From assembly GCF_020026925.1 (NCBI RefSeq), contig NZ_JAIQDW010000007.1, positions 62,001 through 126,000 on the forward strand: a stretch of DNA of 64,000 bases, written 5' to 3'. Position 1 is the first letter of the stretch; every line of letters begins with the position of its first letter. This DNA is from Flavobacterium hibisci. Lineage in GTDB: Bacteria > Bacteroidota > Bacteroidia > Flavobacteriales > Flavobacteriaceae. Below are positions 44,157 through 52,552 of this stretch, in pieces. The notes under the pieces are model-generated. The model did no database searches. It was not told the origin of the DNA and saw only the letters and a list, made by a program, of their open reading frames with translations. Both the position numbers and the translations under genes were made by a program.

Positions 44157-45935
44157 ATGAAAGAATTAAGCTATTTAAACAAATATTTCATTAAGTACAA
44201 ATACAGTTTTTCTTTTGGGATTTTAATCACTATAATCGCACAAATATTTTTCTTATTTACTCCAAAACTGGTTAGCCAATCTTTTGATACAATTGAAAAA
44301 TTCCTGAAATTATCTGAAGCTGACAGGAAATCTTCAATAATTATTGGATATTACAAACAGGATTTAATCCATAATGTTCTGTTAATCATAGGAAGTGCAA
44401 TTGTTGCCGGATTTTTAACCTTTTTAATGCGTCAGACTTTAATTGTAATGTCGCGTCATATCGAATTTGATTTAAAAAATGAGGTTTTTAACCAATATCA
44501 AAACCTTTCCCAAAATTTCTACAAGCAGAACCGAACAGGAGATTTAATGAACCGTATTAGTGAAGACGTTTCAAAAGTCCGTATGTATGTTGGGCCTGCT
44601 GTGATGTACACAATCAACACTTTTATACGTTTTGCCATTGTCATTATATATATGTATAATGTTTCCCCTTTATTGACCTTATATACTATTCTTCCTTTAC
44701 CAATTCTTTCCTATTGTATTTTCAAATTAAGTTCAGAAATCAATAAACGAAGCACTACTTTTCAGCAATATTTATCTAAAGTTTCTAGTTTTACACAGGA
44801 AATATTTTCAGGTATCCGCGTTATCAAGGCTTATTCTTTAGAAAATCAACACCAGAACAACATGATTGCCTTGTCTGACGAAAGCAAAAGCAAAAGTTTA
44901 AGCCTGGCAAGAGTCCAGTCGCTGTTTGGTCCTTTAATGATTGCCCTTATCGGAATTAGTAATCTGGTTGTAATCTATTTTGGAGGCGTTATGTATATCA
45001 ATGGAAGTATTCCAAATATAGGAACCATTGCCGAATTTATTTTATACGTCAATATGCTGACCTGGCCTGTTGCTTCTTTAGGCTGGGTTTCATCAATGGT
45101 TCAGGAGGCAGAAGCCTCTCAAAAACGTTTAAATGAATTTTTAAAAATTGAACCTGAAATCAAAAACACCAATCCAAATTCATCAGATATTCAGGGCTCA
45201 ATTGCTTTTGAAAATGTAAGTTTCACTTATGAGGACACTAATATTGAGGCCTTAAAAAACATAACGTTTTCAGTCAAAAATGGAGAAACACTGGCTATTT
45301 TAGGGAAAACCGGTTCCGGAAAATCAACTATATTATCTTTAATTTCGCGTTTGTACGATGTTACCGAAGGGAAAATCACAATTGACGGCAATGAAATCAG
45401 TACTTTGAATCTGAATGACTTAAGAAACAACATCGGAATTGTACCTCAGGATGCCTTTCTATTTTCGGATACTATCAAAAATAATATCAAATTTGGCAAC
45501 CAGAATGCAACCGATGAACAAGTAATTGAGGCTGCAAAAAATGCAGTGGTACACGATAACATTATTGCTTTCAATAAACAATACGATACTATTTTAGGAG
45601 AAAGAGGTATCACGCTTTCCGGTGGACAAAAACAGCGTGTTTCAATTGCCCGCGCAATTATTAAAGACCCTGCTATTTTGCTTTTTGACGACTGTCTTTC
45701 AGCAGTTGACACAGAAACCGAAGAAACAATTCTAAACAATTTATTTGAAATCTGCAAAAACAAAACAACCATAATTGTAAGTCATCGTGTTTCTTCTGCA
45801 AAAAATGCTGACAAAATTATTATTTTAGAAGATGGGCAAATCATACAACAAGGTTCTCATAATCAATTAATAAATCAGGAAGGCTATTATTCAGCGTTAT
45901 ATTTAAAACAACTTTCGGAAAAAGAATTACTTTAA
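44157..45935 (+). CDS. ABC exporter, fused membrane and ATPase domains
   Basis: 592 residues. The N-terminal half has six membrane helices of the type I exporter fold. The ATPase carries Walker [10 protein letters not shown] near residue 383, the signature L-S-G-G-Q-K-Q-R and Walker B I-L-L-F-D-D near residue 508. The residue after the Walker B Asp is Asp rather than the catalytic Glu, as in one half of heterodimeric exporters such as YheI/BmrC. No partner half is adjacent. It probably exports a lipid, peptide or drug. It may be cotranscribed with DUF3276 (gap 52 bp). Confidence 0.88.
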   Translation: MKELSYLNKYFIKYKYSFSFGILITIIAQIFFLFTPKLVSQSFDTIEKFLKLSEADRKSSIIIGYYKQDLIHNVLLIIGSAIVAGFLTFLMRQTLIVMSRHIEFDLKNEVFNQYQNLSQNFYKQNRTGDLMNRISEDVSKVRMYVGPAVMYTINTFIRFAIVIIYMYNVSPLLTLYTILPLPILSYCIFKLSSEINKRSTTFQQYLSKVSSFTQEIFSGIRVIKAYSLENQHQNNMIALSDESKSKSLSLARVQSLFGPLMIALIGISNLVVIYFGGVMYINGSIPNIGTIAEFILYVNMLTWPVASLGWVSSMVQEAEASQKRLNEFLKIEPEIKNTNPNSSDIQGSIAFENVSFTYEDTNIEALKNITFSVKNGETLAILGKTGSGKSTILSLISRLYDVTEGKITIDGNEISTLNLNDLRNNIGIVPQDAFLFSDTIKNNIKFGNQNATDEQVIEAAKNAVVHDNIIAFNKQYDTILGERGITLSGGQKQRVSIARAIIKDPAILLFDDCLSAVDTETEETILNNLFEICKNKTTIIVSHRVSSAKNADKIIILEDGQIIQQGSHNQLINQEGYYSALYLKQLSEKELL

Positions 45936-45987
45936 ATGTTGCGTAATAGATAATTTTTTATGATTTTTGATTACTATTAATTCCAAA

Positions 45988-46371
45988 ATGATAGAACGTA
46001 TTATGAGAGAAAACGACATGTTAGAAAAAGAAGAGATTTTTTCTAAAGTATTACGAGCAGGAAGAAGAACTTATTTCTTTGATGTGAGAGCGACTAAAGC
46101 TGACGATTATTATATCACTATTACTGAAAGCAAAAAATTTACTGAAGAGGATGGTTCTTTTCATTTTAAAAAACACAAAATTTACCTGTACAAAGAAGAT
46201 TTTAGCTCATTTGCTGAAATTTTAGACGAAATGACTTCTTATGTCCTGAACCACAAAGGAGAAGAAGTAATCTCTGAAAGACATCAAAAAGATTTTAAAA
46301 AAGAATATAGTTCTGATAAAGCGGAAGGGCAAAGATCAAGCTTTACAGATATAGACTTTGACGATATTTAA
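45988..46371 (+). CDS. DUF3276 family protein (PUR-alpha-like)
   Basis: 127 residues from the ATG at 45988; in-frame ATGs at 46003 and 46018 are possible starts, and a TTG at 45967 is rejected. The conserved block R-T-Y-F-F-D-V-R-A-T-K-A-D-D-Y-Y-I-T-I-T-E-S and H-K-I-Y-L-Y-K-E-D-F is the PUR-like domain of DUF3276, found almost only in Bacteroidota and known to bind nucleic acid in the Borrelia homologue. The C-terminal tail is acidic (D-I-D-F-D-D-I). Likely an RNA- or DNA-binding protein. Confidence 0.85.
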   Translation: MIERIMRENDMLEKEEIFSKVLRAGRRTYFFDVRATKADDYYITITESKKFTEEDGSFHFKKHKIYLYKEDFSSFAEILDEMTSYVLNHKGEEVISERHQKDFKKEYSSDKAEGQRSSFTDIDFDDI

Positions 46372-46397
46372 TTCCATATAACTTTTCGAAAAGTACG

Positions 46398-46430
46398 AGT
46401 CCAATATGTTCAGCATTTTGGACTTTTTTT
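46398..46430 (+). terminator. Intrinsic terminator after the DUF3276 gene
   Basis: AGTCCAA (46398-46404) pairs with TTGGACT (46418-46424) and seven Ts end at 46430. An ATG at 46406 in the loop could wrongly be taken as the start of the next gene. Confidence 0.85.
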
Positions 46431-46459
46431 ATATATTTAAGTTTTTAAAACTACTAGCT

Positions 46460-48724
46460 TTGAAAACATTAACCACAAGATTACTTTATTGTTTATTATT
46501 TACGCTATTAATAAGTTCAATATCTTACAGCCAAAAATCAGATTTAAACGTTGAAAAAAAGATAGACAAGGTTATAAAAAACATGACTTTGGAACAAAAA
46601 ATCGGTCAGGCATGTCTGAAAGGAACTTCCAGCCGAAGCAAAGGATTGTCTGAGGAACTTAAAAAAGAAGTCCGAATGGGATTGGTTGGAGCCATTTTAA
46701 ACCTTACAGATCCTGATCTCGTTCTTCAAATACAAAAAATTGCAGTAGAAGAAAGCCCAACACACATTCCGCTATTGTTTGGCAGGGATGTCATTCACGG
46801 ATACAAAACTATTTTCCCAATTCCCTTAGGATTAGCTGCATCCTGGAATATGGAATTGGTTGAAAAAACCTCAAAAATTGCGGCTAATGAATCCTATTCA
46901 AGATGCATCAACTGGACATACGCCCCAATGGTTGATATTGCCAGGGATGCCCGTTGGGGAAGAATTGCAGAATCCCCGGGTGAAGACCCTTTATTGGCAT
47001 CCCGATTAGGAACTGCTTACATCAAAGGATTTCAGGGAAATGATCCTTCTGTTCCAGGTCAAATTTTAGCATGCGCTAAACATTTTGCAGCCTATGGTGC
47101 CGCAGAAGGAGGAAGAGACTACAATACTGTCAGCATGGCTGAATCCTTACTTCGAAATGTGTATTTAAAACCTTTTGAAGCAGCAGCAAAATCCGGCGCA
47201 GCAACTTTTATGAGTTCATTTAATGACCTTAACGGAATTCCGGCTTCAGGAAATGGATTTTTACTAAAGAAAATTTTACGTGAAGAATGGAAATACGATG
47301 GTTTTGTGGTGAGTGACTGGAATTCGGTTACAGAAATGATTCCACATGGTTATGCCGCTGATGAAAAAGACGCTGCTCTTAAATCTGCATCTGCCGGATT
47401 AGATATGGAAATGACCAGTTTGTCCTACGCAAATCATTTAAAAACACTCATTGCCGAAAAGAAAGTGTCTGAAAAGCAATTAGATGAAATGGTACGCAAC
47501 ATCCTTAGAATAAAATTAAGGGCCGGAGTTTTTGACAATCCGTATTTTAAAGACCGTGAAAAATTCTCTTTATTGAATGCAGATGCCTTACAAACTGCGA
47601 GAACAGCTGCTAGTAAAAGCTGCGTTTTATTAAAAAATGAAAATCAGATTTTGCCTTTAAAACCGAATCAAAAAATTGCCGTAATTGGTCCATTAGCAGA
47701 TGCTCCAAGAGAACAATTAGGAACATGGATTTTTGATGGCAACAAAGCAGATTCTCAAACACCTCTTAAAGCTTTACAAAATAGTTTTGGAGACAATAAT
47801 GTATTTTATGCTTCCGGACTTTCACATAGCCGTTCCTTATCTGAAGAAGGTTTTGCATTGGCAGTTGAAGCAGGTAAGAAATCAGATGTTATTTTGTTTT
47901 TTGCCGGAGAAGAAGCGATTCTTTCAGGCGAAGCACATTCACGAGCAAATATTAATCTGCCGGGTTTACAAGAAAAACTAATAACCGAATTACAAAAAAC
48001 AGGAAAACCAATAGTCGTAATCATAATGGCAGGAAGACCGATAACTTTAGGAGCTGTTTTACCAAAAGCAAACGCATTGATTATGGCCTGGCATCCGGGA
48101 ACTATGGCTGGACCGGCAATTTCTGATATAGTATTGGGAGTAGTAAATCCATCTGGAAAACTGCCTGTAACCTGGCCAAAAGAAGTTGGTCAGATTCCGA
48201 TTTATTACAATCATCCCAACACAGGAAGACCCGCAGACCCAAAAACTTTTGTGGCTATTCAGGATATTCCAGTTGAAGCATGGCAAAGTTCTTTAGGAAA
48301 CAATTCGCATTATCTGGATGCGGGTTACGAGCCTCAGTTTCCTTTTGGATTTGGATTGAGCTATACCTCTTTCTCCTATGACAATTTAAAAATCGAAAAA
48401 ACAGTCCTAAAGAATAATAATAGCGAAAAATTAAATATTTCTGCTGTTATTACCAATACAGGGAACCATACAGGAACAGAAACCGTTCAATTGTACATTC
48501 GTGATATTACAGCAAGTATTGTCAGACCTGTCAGGGAGCTTAAAGATTTTGTACAAATCGAATTAAAACCGCAGGAATCTAAAACGATAAACTTTTCAAT
48601 CCCTGTTTCAGACCTTGCCTTTTATAATGATAAAATGGAACTAAAAACAGAACCGGGTGATTTTAAAGCCTGGATCGCTTCGCATGCTGAAAATGGCCTG
48701 GAAGGTGATTTTAAAATTGAATAA
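46460..48724 (+). CDS. bglX: Beta-glucosidase-type glycoside hydrolase family 3 enzyme, secreted
   Basis: 754 residues from a TTG at 46460, chosen because it gives a clean signal peptide (M-K-T-L-T-T-R-L-L-Y-C-L-L-F-T-L-L, cleavage after S-Y-S-Q). The ATG at 46406 lies in the loop of the upstream terminator. The GH3 barrel has G-R-D-V-I-H-G, K-H-F-A-A-Y-G and the nucleophile Asp in G-F-V-V-S-D-W-N. A GH3 C-terminal domain and an FnIII-like domain follow. It hydrolyses terminal beta-glucosyl or related bonds in the periplasm. An esterase gene follows after 12 bp, suggesting joint action on plant-type glycans. Confidence 0.88.
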   Translation: MKTLTTRLLYCLLFTLLISSISYSQKSDLNVEKKIDKVIKNMTLEQKIGQACLKGTSSRSKGLSEELKKEVRMGLVGAILNLTDPDLVLQIQKIAVEESPTHIPLLFGRDVIHGYKTIFPIPLGLAASWNMELVEKTSKIAANESYSRCINWTYAPMVDIARDARWGRIAESPGEDPLLASRLGTAYIKGFQGNDPSVPGQILACAKHFAAYGAAEGGRDYNTVSMAESLLRNVYLKPFEAAAKSGAATFMSSFNDLNGIPASGNGFLLKKILREEWKYDGFVVSDWNSVTEMIPHGYAADEKDAALKSASAGLDMEMTSLSYANHLKTLIAEKKVSEKQLDEMVRNILRIKLRAGVFDNPYFKDREKFSLLNADALQTARTAASKSCVLLKNENQILPLKPNQKIAVIGPLADAPREQLGTWIFDGNKADSQTPLKALQNSFGDNNVFYASGLSHSRSLSEEGFALAVEAGKKSDVILFFAGEEAILSGEAHSRANINLPGLQEKLITELQKTGKPIVVIIMAGRPITLGAVLPKANALIMAWHPGTMAGPAISDIVLGVVNPSGKLPVTWPKEVGQIPIYYNHPNTGRPADPKTFVAIQDIPVEAWQSSLGNNSHYLDAGYEPQFPFGFGLSYTSFSYDNLKIEKTVLKNNNSEKLNISAVITNTGNHTGTETVQLYIRDITASIVRPVRELKDFVQIELKPQESKTINFSIPVSDLAFYNDKMELKTEPGDFKAWIASHAENGLEGDFKIE

Positions 48725-48736
48725 AATAATTTATAT

Positions 48737-49567
48737 ATGAAGAAAATAGCGTTTTTACTTAGTTTTTTTATTGTTGGACTTTCCTCTTTTGCTCAGAAAT
48801 CAGAATATGAGGTAAAAGAAAACATTCAGTATTATAATGCAGCCACCAATAAATCTGATTCTTATATTAATGAAAGATGTGTTTTAGACATCTATTATCC
48901 AAAAAACTCCAAGGGATTTGCTACGATAGTCTGGTTTCACGGAGGCGGATTAACTGGTGGCAGCAAAGAAATCCCTGAAGCATTAAAAAACAAAGGTTTT
49001 GCTATTATTGGGGTTAATTACAGATTATCTCCAAAAGTAAAAGCAGCTAAATGTATTGAAGATGCAGCTGCAGCTATAGCATGGGCTTTTAATAATATGG
49101 CAGCCTACGGAGGTGACACTTCTTCAATTTTTGTTTCAGGACATTCTGCCGGCGCTTACCTGGCATTGATGACTGGCCTGGATAAAAAATGGCTTCAAAA
49201 AGAAAATCTTGATGCCAATAAAATAGCTGGATTAATTCCGTTTAGCAGCCAATGCATTACCCATTTTGAAATTAGAAGAGAAAACGGAATTCCTGAAAAA
49301 CAACCCACAATTGATACTTTTGCCCCTTTATTTCATGTTCGTGCAGATGCTCCTCCTGTTTTATTAATTACCGGAGATCGTGAACTGGAAATGTTAGGCC
49401 GATATGAAGAAAACGCTTATATGGAACGCATGATGAAACTTGTTGGACATAAACAAATCAAACTTTTTGAATTGGACGGATATGGACACAGTATGACTGA
49501 ACCTGGTTTTCCATTATTGGCAAACGAAGTAAACCGCATTATAAAAGAAAAACAACCTAAAAAATAA
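48737..49567 (+). CDS. Secreted alpha/beta hydrolase (esterase, BD-FAE/HGGG type)
   Basis: 276 residues with a signal peptide ending near S-S-F-A-Q (residue 20). The oxyanion motif W-F-H-G-G-G-L is followed by the nucleophile Ser in V-S-G-H-S-A-G-A-Y. The acid and His are in L-I-T-G-D-R-E-L and G-Y-G-H-S-M. The type is that of carbohydrate esterases and kynurenine-formamidase-like enzymes. Twelve bp after the GH3 gene, so probably one operon acting on acylated oligosaccharides. Substrate unproven. Confidence 0.82.
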   Translation: MKKIAFLLSFFIVGLSSFAQKSEYEVKENIQYYNAATNKSDSYINERCVLDIYYPKNSKGFATIVWFHGGGLTGGSKEIPEALKNKGFAIIGVNYRLSPKVKAAKCIEDAAAAIAWAFNNMAAYGGDTSSIFVSGHSAGAYLALMTGLDKKWLQKENLDANKIAGLIPFSSQCITHFEIRRENGIPEKQPTIDTFAPLFHVRADAPPVLLITGDRELEMLGRYEENAYMERMMKLVGHKQIKLFELDGYGHSMTEPGFPLLANEVNRIIKEKQPKK

Positions 49568-49588
49568 TTATTAAAAAAATCCACGGCA

Positions 49589-50134
49589 ATGGAGACACAA
49601 CTATTAATTTTACCCGGACTTGGAAATTCAGGAGAAAAACACTGGCAGACCTTTTGGCATAAAAAATTTAAAAATTCAATACGTCTGAATCAGGACAACT
49701 GGGATGAACCAGTTCTGAAAGAGTGGATTTCACGATTAAACGAAGGAGTTTCAAAACTGGAAAATCCAACGATTTTAGTTGCACATAGTCTAGCTGTTTC
49801 TTTGGTTTTACATTGGGCTGAAAACAATTCTAATCAAAATATAATCGGTGCTTTATTGGTTGCTCCTGCAGATGTTGATTCGCCAGAGCATACACCAGAT
49901 GTTATTCGAAATTTTTCGCCAATGCCGCTTTATCAATTGCCATTTCCTTCAATTGTAGTGGCGAGCGAAAATGACCCATATGCTTCTTTTGAAAGAAAAA
50001 AATATTTTGCAGAAAAATGGGGAAGCGATTTTGTAAATGTTGGAGAGCAAGGACATATCAACTCTGATTCTGATTTAAAATATTGGGAAGAAGGACAATT
50101 GATTTTGAAACAGCTAATAGATAAAATAAAATAA
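49589..50134 (+). CDS. RBBP9/YdeN family serine hydrolase
   Basis: 181 residues. L-P-G-L-G-N-S-G-E-K-H-W-Q at the N-terminus, the nucleophile Ser in V-A-H-S-L-A, S-E-N-D-P-Y for the acid and G-E-Q-G-H-I-N for the His define the RBBP9/YdeN group of small cytoplasmic alpha/beta hydrolases. Substrates in bacteria are largely unknown. It is 21 bp after the esterase gene. A bidirectional terminator follows. Confidence 0.87.
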   Translation: METQLLILPGLGNSGEKHWQTFWHKKFKNSIRLNQDNWDEPVLKEWISRLNEGVSKLENPTILVAHSLAVSLVLHWAENNSNQNIIGALLVAPADVDSPEHTPDVIRNFSPMPLYQLPFPSIVVASENDPYASFERKKYFAEKWGSDFVNVGEQGHINSDSDLKYWEEGQLILKQLIDKIK

Positions 50135-50142
50135 TTTTAAAG

Positions 50143-50178
50143 ATTTTCAGTCTCAGCTTTTACGCTGCGACTGAAAAT
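50143..50178. terminator. Bidirectional terminator between the RBBP9-like and CsaA-like genes
   Basis: ATTTTCAGTC (50143-50152) pairs perfectly with GACTGAAAAT (50169-50178). An inner CAGC/GCTG stem extends it. Confidence 0.8.
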
Positions 50179-50181
50179 TAT

Positions 50182-50517
50182 TTAACCTATTCGCATACCA
50201 TTTTCTATTTTAAAATCGGGAGCTAATAAAATTACGTCTCCCTCCTCACCTACAGCTCCCAATACCAGACATTCACTCATAAATTTTCCGATTTGTTTTT
50301 TAGGAAAATTTACAACAGCCACAATCTGACGATTGAGCAAATCTTCTTTTTGATAACGCTTTGTAATTTGTGCCGATGATTTTCGAATACCAATTTCAGT
50401 ACCAAAATCAATGGTAAGCTGATAGGCTGGTTTTCTCGCTTCAGGAAAATCATTTATCTCGATTATGGTTCCAACACGCATGTCTGTTCTTTCAAATTCG
50501 TTCCAGGTTAAATCCAT
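50182..50517 (-). CDS. tRNA-binding protein (CsaA/Trbp111 family)
   Basis: 111 residues, the usual length of CsaA. The OB-fold pattern F-x-x-x-D-M-R-V-G-T-I-x-x-I near the N-terminus, then Y-Q-L-T-I-D-F-G, S-S-A-Q-I-T, V-V-N-F-P-K-K-Q-I-G and F-M-S-E-C-L-V-L-G defines the family. It binds tRNA and has been described as a chaperone-like factor in protein export in Bacillus. It has its own promoter. Confidence 0.9.
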   Translation of the reverse strand: MDLTWNEFERTDMRVGTIIEINDFPEARKPAYQLTIDFGTEIGIRKSSAQITKRYQKEDLLNRQIVAVVNFPKKQIGKFMSECLVLGAVGEEGDVILLAPDFKIENGMRIG

Positions 50518-50535
50518 TTTCTTAGTGTTTATTTA

Positions 50536-50543
50536 CAAACCTA
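50536..50543 (-). promoter_or_regulatory. -7 promoter element for the csaA-like gene
   Basis: Leftward reading gives TAGGTTTG, an exact TAnnTTTG, 18 bp before the ATG. Confidence 0.45.
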
Positions 50544-50643
50544 TTAATTTTGTAATTAAATCATACTAATTTTATAACCCTTTTTTTTCCTGTGCTTTTA
50601 ATTTTACAAAATATATTATTAAGCCAATTAAAAAGATATAGAA

Positions 50644-51537
50644 ATGGAAAATAGTGTTACTTACAAGAATACATCTCTTAGAGATTCAGATTTTGATATC
50701 CAATTTCAAAACTCAGATAAATATATTGAAACTGCTCAAAATGTAAAACTTTATGTGAGAGATTATGGAAAAGGAAAACCGGTAATCCTGATTCATGGAT
50801 GGCCGCTTTCTAACGAAATGTGGGAATATCAAATTGAATTTTTGGTTCAGAATAACTTTAGGGTAATCGCATATGACCGCCGTGGTTTCGGTAAGTCATC
50901 TCAGCCTTGGGATGGCTATGATTATGATACTCTGGCAGATGATTTAAGTGAAATTATCAATCAGCTTCAATTAGAAAATGTTACACTGGTTGGCTTTTCT
51001 ATGGGAGGTGGTGAAGTTGTACGTTATTTTAGCCGCCATGGTGGCAAAGGCGTTAAAAAAGCAGCTTTAATTTCATCCATTATTCCCTTCTTGTTAAAGA
51101 CAGACGACAATCCTGAAGGACGTCCTAAAGAAAAAGGGGAAGCAACCGCAGCCGCAATCAGAGAAGACAGAATAGGGTTTCTGGAGAATTTTGGAAAAAC
51201 TTTTTTTGGTGTTAATATTATCAATAAACCTTTGAGTACGCCTTTACTGGAATATTATAGAAATCTATGTTCGGCAGCTTCTCCAAGGGCAACGCTAAAA
51301 TGTGCCGAAGCTTTATCCAATACAGACTTCAGAGATGAATTACACACTATAAAAGTCCCTACTTTAATCATTCATGGAGATGATGATAAAAATGTTCCTA
51401 TTGAAGTGAGTTCACAAAAAACTGCTGAAGCGGTAACTAACAGCACTTTTATAGTTTATGAAGGAGCACCACACGGATTATTTTACACTGAAAAAGACCG
51501 GCTAAACGAAGACTTGCTAAACTTTTTAAATTCATAA
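50644..51537 (+). CDS. Alpha/beta hydrolase of the non-heme chloroperoxidase type
   Basis: 297 residues. After about 25 extra N-terminal residues the core begins V-K-L-Y-V-R-D-Y-G-K-G-K-P-V-I-L-I-H-G-W-P-L-S. The catalytic residues appear in V-G-F-S-M-G-G-G-E (Ser), I-I-H-G-D-D-D (Asp) and A-P-H-G-L (His). The pattern is that of cofactor-free haloperoxidase/aryl-esterase enzymes. No signal peptide, so cytoplasmic. True substrate unknown. A terminator follows. Confidence 0.87.
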   Translation: MENSVTYKNTSLRDSDFDIQFQNSDKYIETAQNVKLYVRDYGKGKPVILIHGWPLSNEMWEYQIEFLVQNNFRVIAYDRRGFGKSSQPWDGYDYDTLADDLSEIINQLQLENVTLVGFSMGGGEVVRYFSRHGGKGVKKAALISSIIPFLLKTDDNPEGRPKEKGEATAAAIREDRIGFLENFGKTFFGVNIINKPLSTPLLEYYRNLCSAASPRATLKCAEALSNTDFRDELHTIKVPTLIIHGDDDKNVPIEVSSQKTAEAVTNSTFIVYEGAPHGLFYTEKDRLNEDLLNFLNS

Positions 51538-51545
51538 AATTTAAA

Positions 51546-51590
51546 AAATATCCAAAGAACTTTATTAAAAATTTCTTTGGGTATTTTTTT
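51546..51590 (+). terminator. Intrinsic terminator after the chloroperoxidase-like gene
   Basis: AAATATCCAAAGAA pairs with TTCTTTGGGTATTT (51573-51586) with one G-T pair, followed by more Ts. Confidence 0.78.
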
Positions 51591-51624
51591 ACAGTTGTAC
51601 AGTTTCTTTTAAAGAATTTAAAGT

Positions 51625-51632
51625 TATTTTTG
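51625..51632 (+). promoter_or_regulatory. -7 promoter element for the thioredoxin-like gene
   Basis: TATTTTTG, an exact TAnnTTTG, 20 bp before the ATG. Confidence 0.5.
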
Positions 51633-51652
51633 AAGAACTAATTCTTTAGAAA

Positions 51653-52207
51653 ATGGCACGAACTCCTTCAAATATGATTCCTCTTGGAACTATTGCTCCT
51701 AACTTCAATCTCAAAGATACCAATTCAAATAATGAATATTCTTTTGAAGATTTAAAAGGATCAAAAGGTACACTTGTCATTTTTATGTGCAATCACTGCC
51801 CTTTTGTTCTTCACGTAATCAAAGAAGTTGTTATGATTGCTAATGACTATCGTGTTCAGGGAATTGGTATCATTGCTATTTCCAGTAATGATATTGAGAA
51901 ATACCCACAGGATTCACCTGAAATGATGACTCAGTTTGCTTTTGAAAACAAAATAGACTTTCCCTATTTATTTGATGAAACCCAGGAAGTGGCAAAAGCT
52001 TATGATGCTGCGTGTACACCAGATTTTTATTTATTTGACAATCAGAACCGATTGTTTTACAGAGGTCAGTTAGATGATTCAAGACCCGGAAACGGAATTC
52101 CGTTAAGCGGAAACGATTTAAGAAGCGCGATTGATGCATTGATTTACAACAGGAGCTTAAATGAAATTCAAAAACCAAGCATAGGCTGTAACATCAAATG
52201 GAAATAG
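51653..52207 (+). CDS. Thioredoxin-like (AhpC/TSA-type) protein
   Basis: 184 residues with a redoxin start P-L-G-T-I-A-P-N-F-N-L-K-D-T and the active-site-like C-N-H-C-P-F near residue 47. G-I-G-I-I-A-I-S-S-N-D and the cis-Pro segment C-T-P-D-F-Y-L-F-D follow. The C-x-x-C is in the position of TlpA/ResA-like proteins, but no signal peptide is seen, so it is probably cytoplasmic. It may act as a thiol peroxidase or reductase. The frame is followed by a small attenuator-like unit. Confidence 0.85.
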   Translation: MARTPSNMIPLGTIAPNFNLKDTNSNNEYSFEDLKGSKGTLVIFMCNHCPFVLHVIKEVVMIANDYRVQGIGIIAISSNDIEKYPQDSPEMMTQFAFENKIDFPYLFDETQEVAKAYDAACTPDFYLFDNQNRLFYRGQLDDSRPGNGIPLSGNDLRSAIDALIYNRSLNEIQKPSIGCNIKWK

Positions 52208-52229
52208 TTATTATCTAATCCGTTTTCCT

Positions 52230-52237
52230 TATCTTTA
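52230..52237 (+). promoter_or_regulatory. Promoter-like -7 element before the mini-ORF unit
   Basis: TATCTTTA has one mismatch to TAnnTTTG and lies 31 bp before the mini-ORF ATG. Confidence 0.35.
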
Positions 52238-52268
52238 CATTCCATCAAATTTTGTGATCGTGAATATT

Positions 52269-52361
52269 ATGTTACTTATAGCATCCGTATTATTGTTTTC
52301 TTTTGAGAGAAAACCAATTGCGGCTATAATTATTTCACACAGCAAGGCCTTTATTAATTAG
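52269..52361 (+). CDS. Mini-ORF (30 aa), possible leader peptide
   Basis: ATG at 52269 to TAG at 52359-52361. The peptide is hydrophobic and rich in Ile, Leu, Val and Ala (M-L-L-I-A-S-V-L-L-F-S-F near the start, I-A-A-I-I-I-S-H-S near the end). Its stop codon lies inside the first of two overlapping hairpins, the layout of an attenuation leader. The next gene encodes a GreA/B-like factor, not an amino-acid pathway, so leader function is only a suggestion. It may be chance. Confidence 0.3.
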   Translation: MLLIASVLLFSFERKPIAAIIISHSKAFIN

Positions 52362-52406
52362 GCCTCCGTCTATTTCATTTTTTCTTCTTTCAGACGGAGG
52401 ATTTTT
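52344..52406 (+). terminator. Terminator with competing upstream hairpin (attenuator-like)
   Basis: CCTCCGTCT (52363-52371) pairs perfectly with AGACGGAGG (52392-52400), then ATTTTT. An alternative stem AGGCCT (about 52345-52350) with AGGCCT (52360-52365) shares three bases with the first arm, so the two stems exclude each other. The rest of 52407-52552 shows nothing recognisable. Confidence 0.65.
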
Positions 52407-52552
52407 ACCAAATTATTTTTCTATTGAGAGATTTTCATCTTTCAAATAAAGAGAAATTCAATCAAACAATATATTAAGTTTCAGTTAGCACATTATTGCA
52501 AACTGGAATTTAACTTAATCAATTATTTTATCAATACTTAACATTAAATACT

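Noticed and set aside
46406..46459. ATG start of the GH3 enzyme
   Set aside because: It lies in the loop of an intrinsic terminator and would put 18 residues before the signal peptide.
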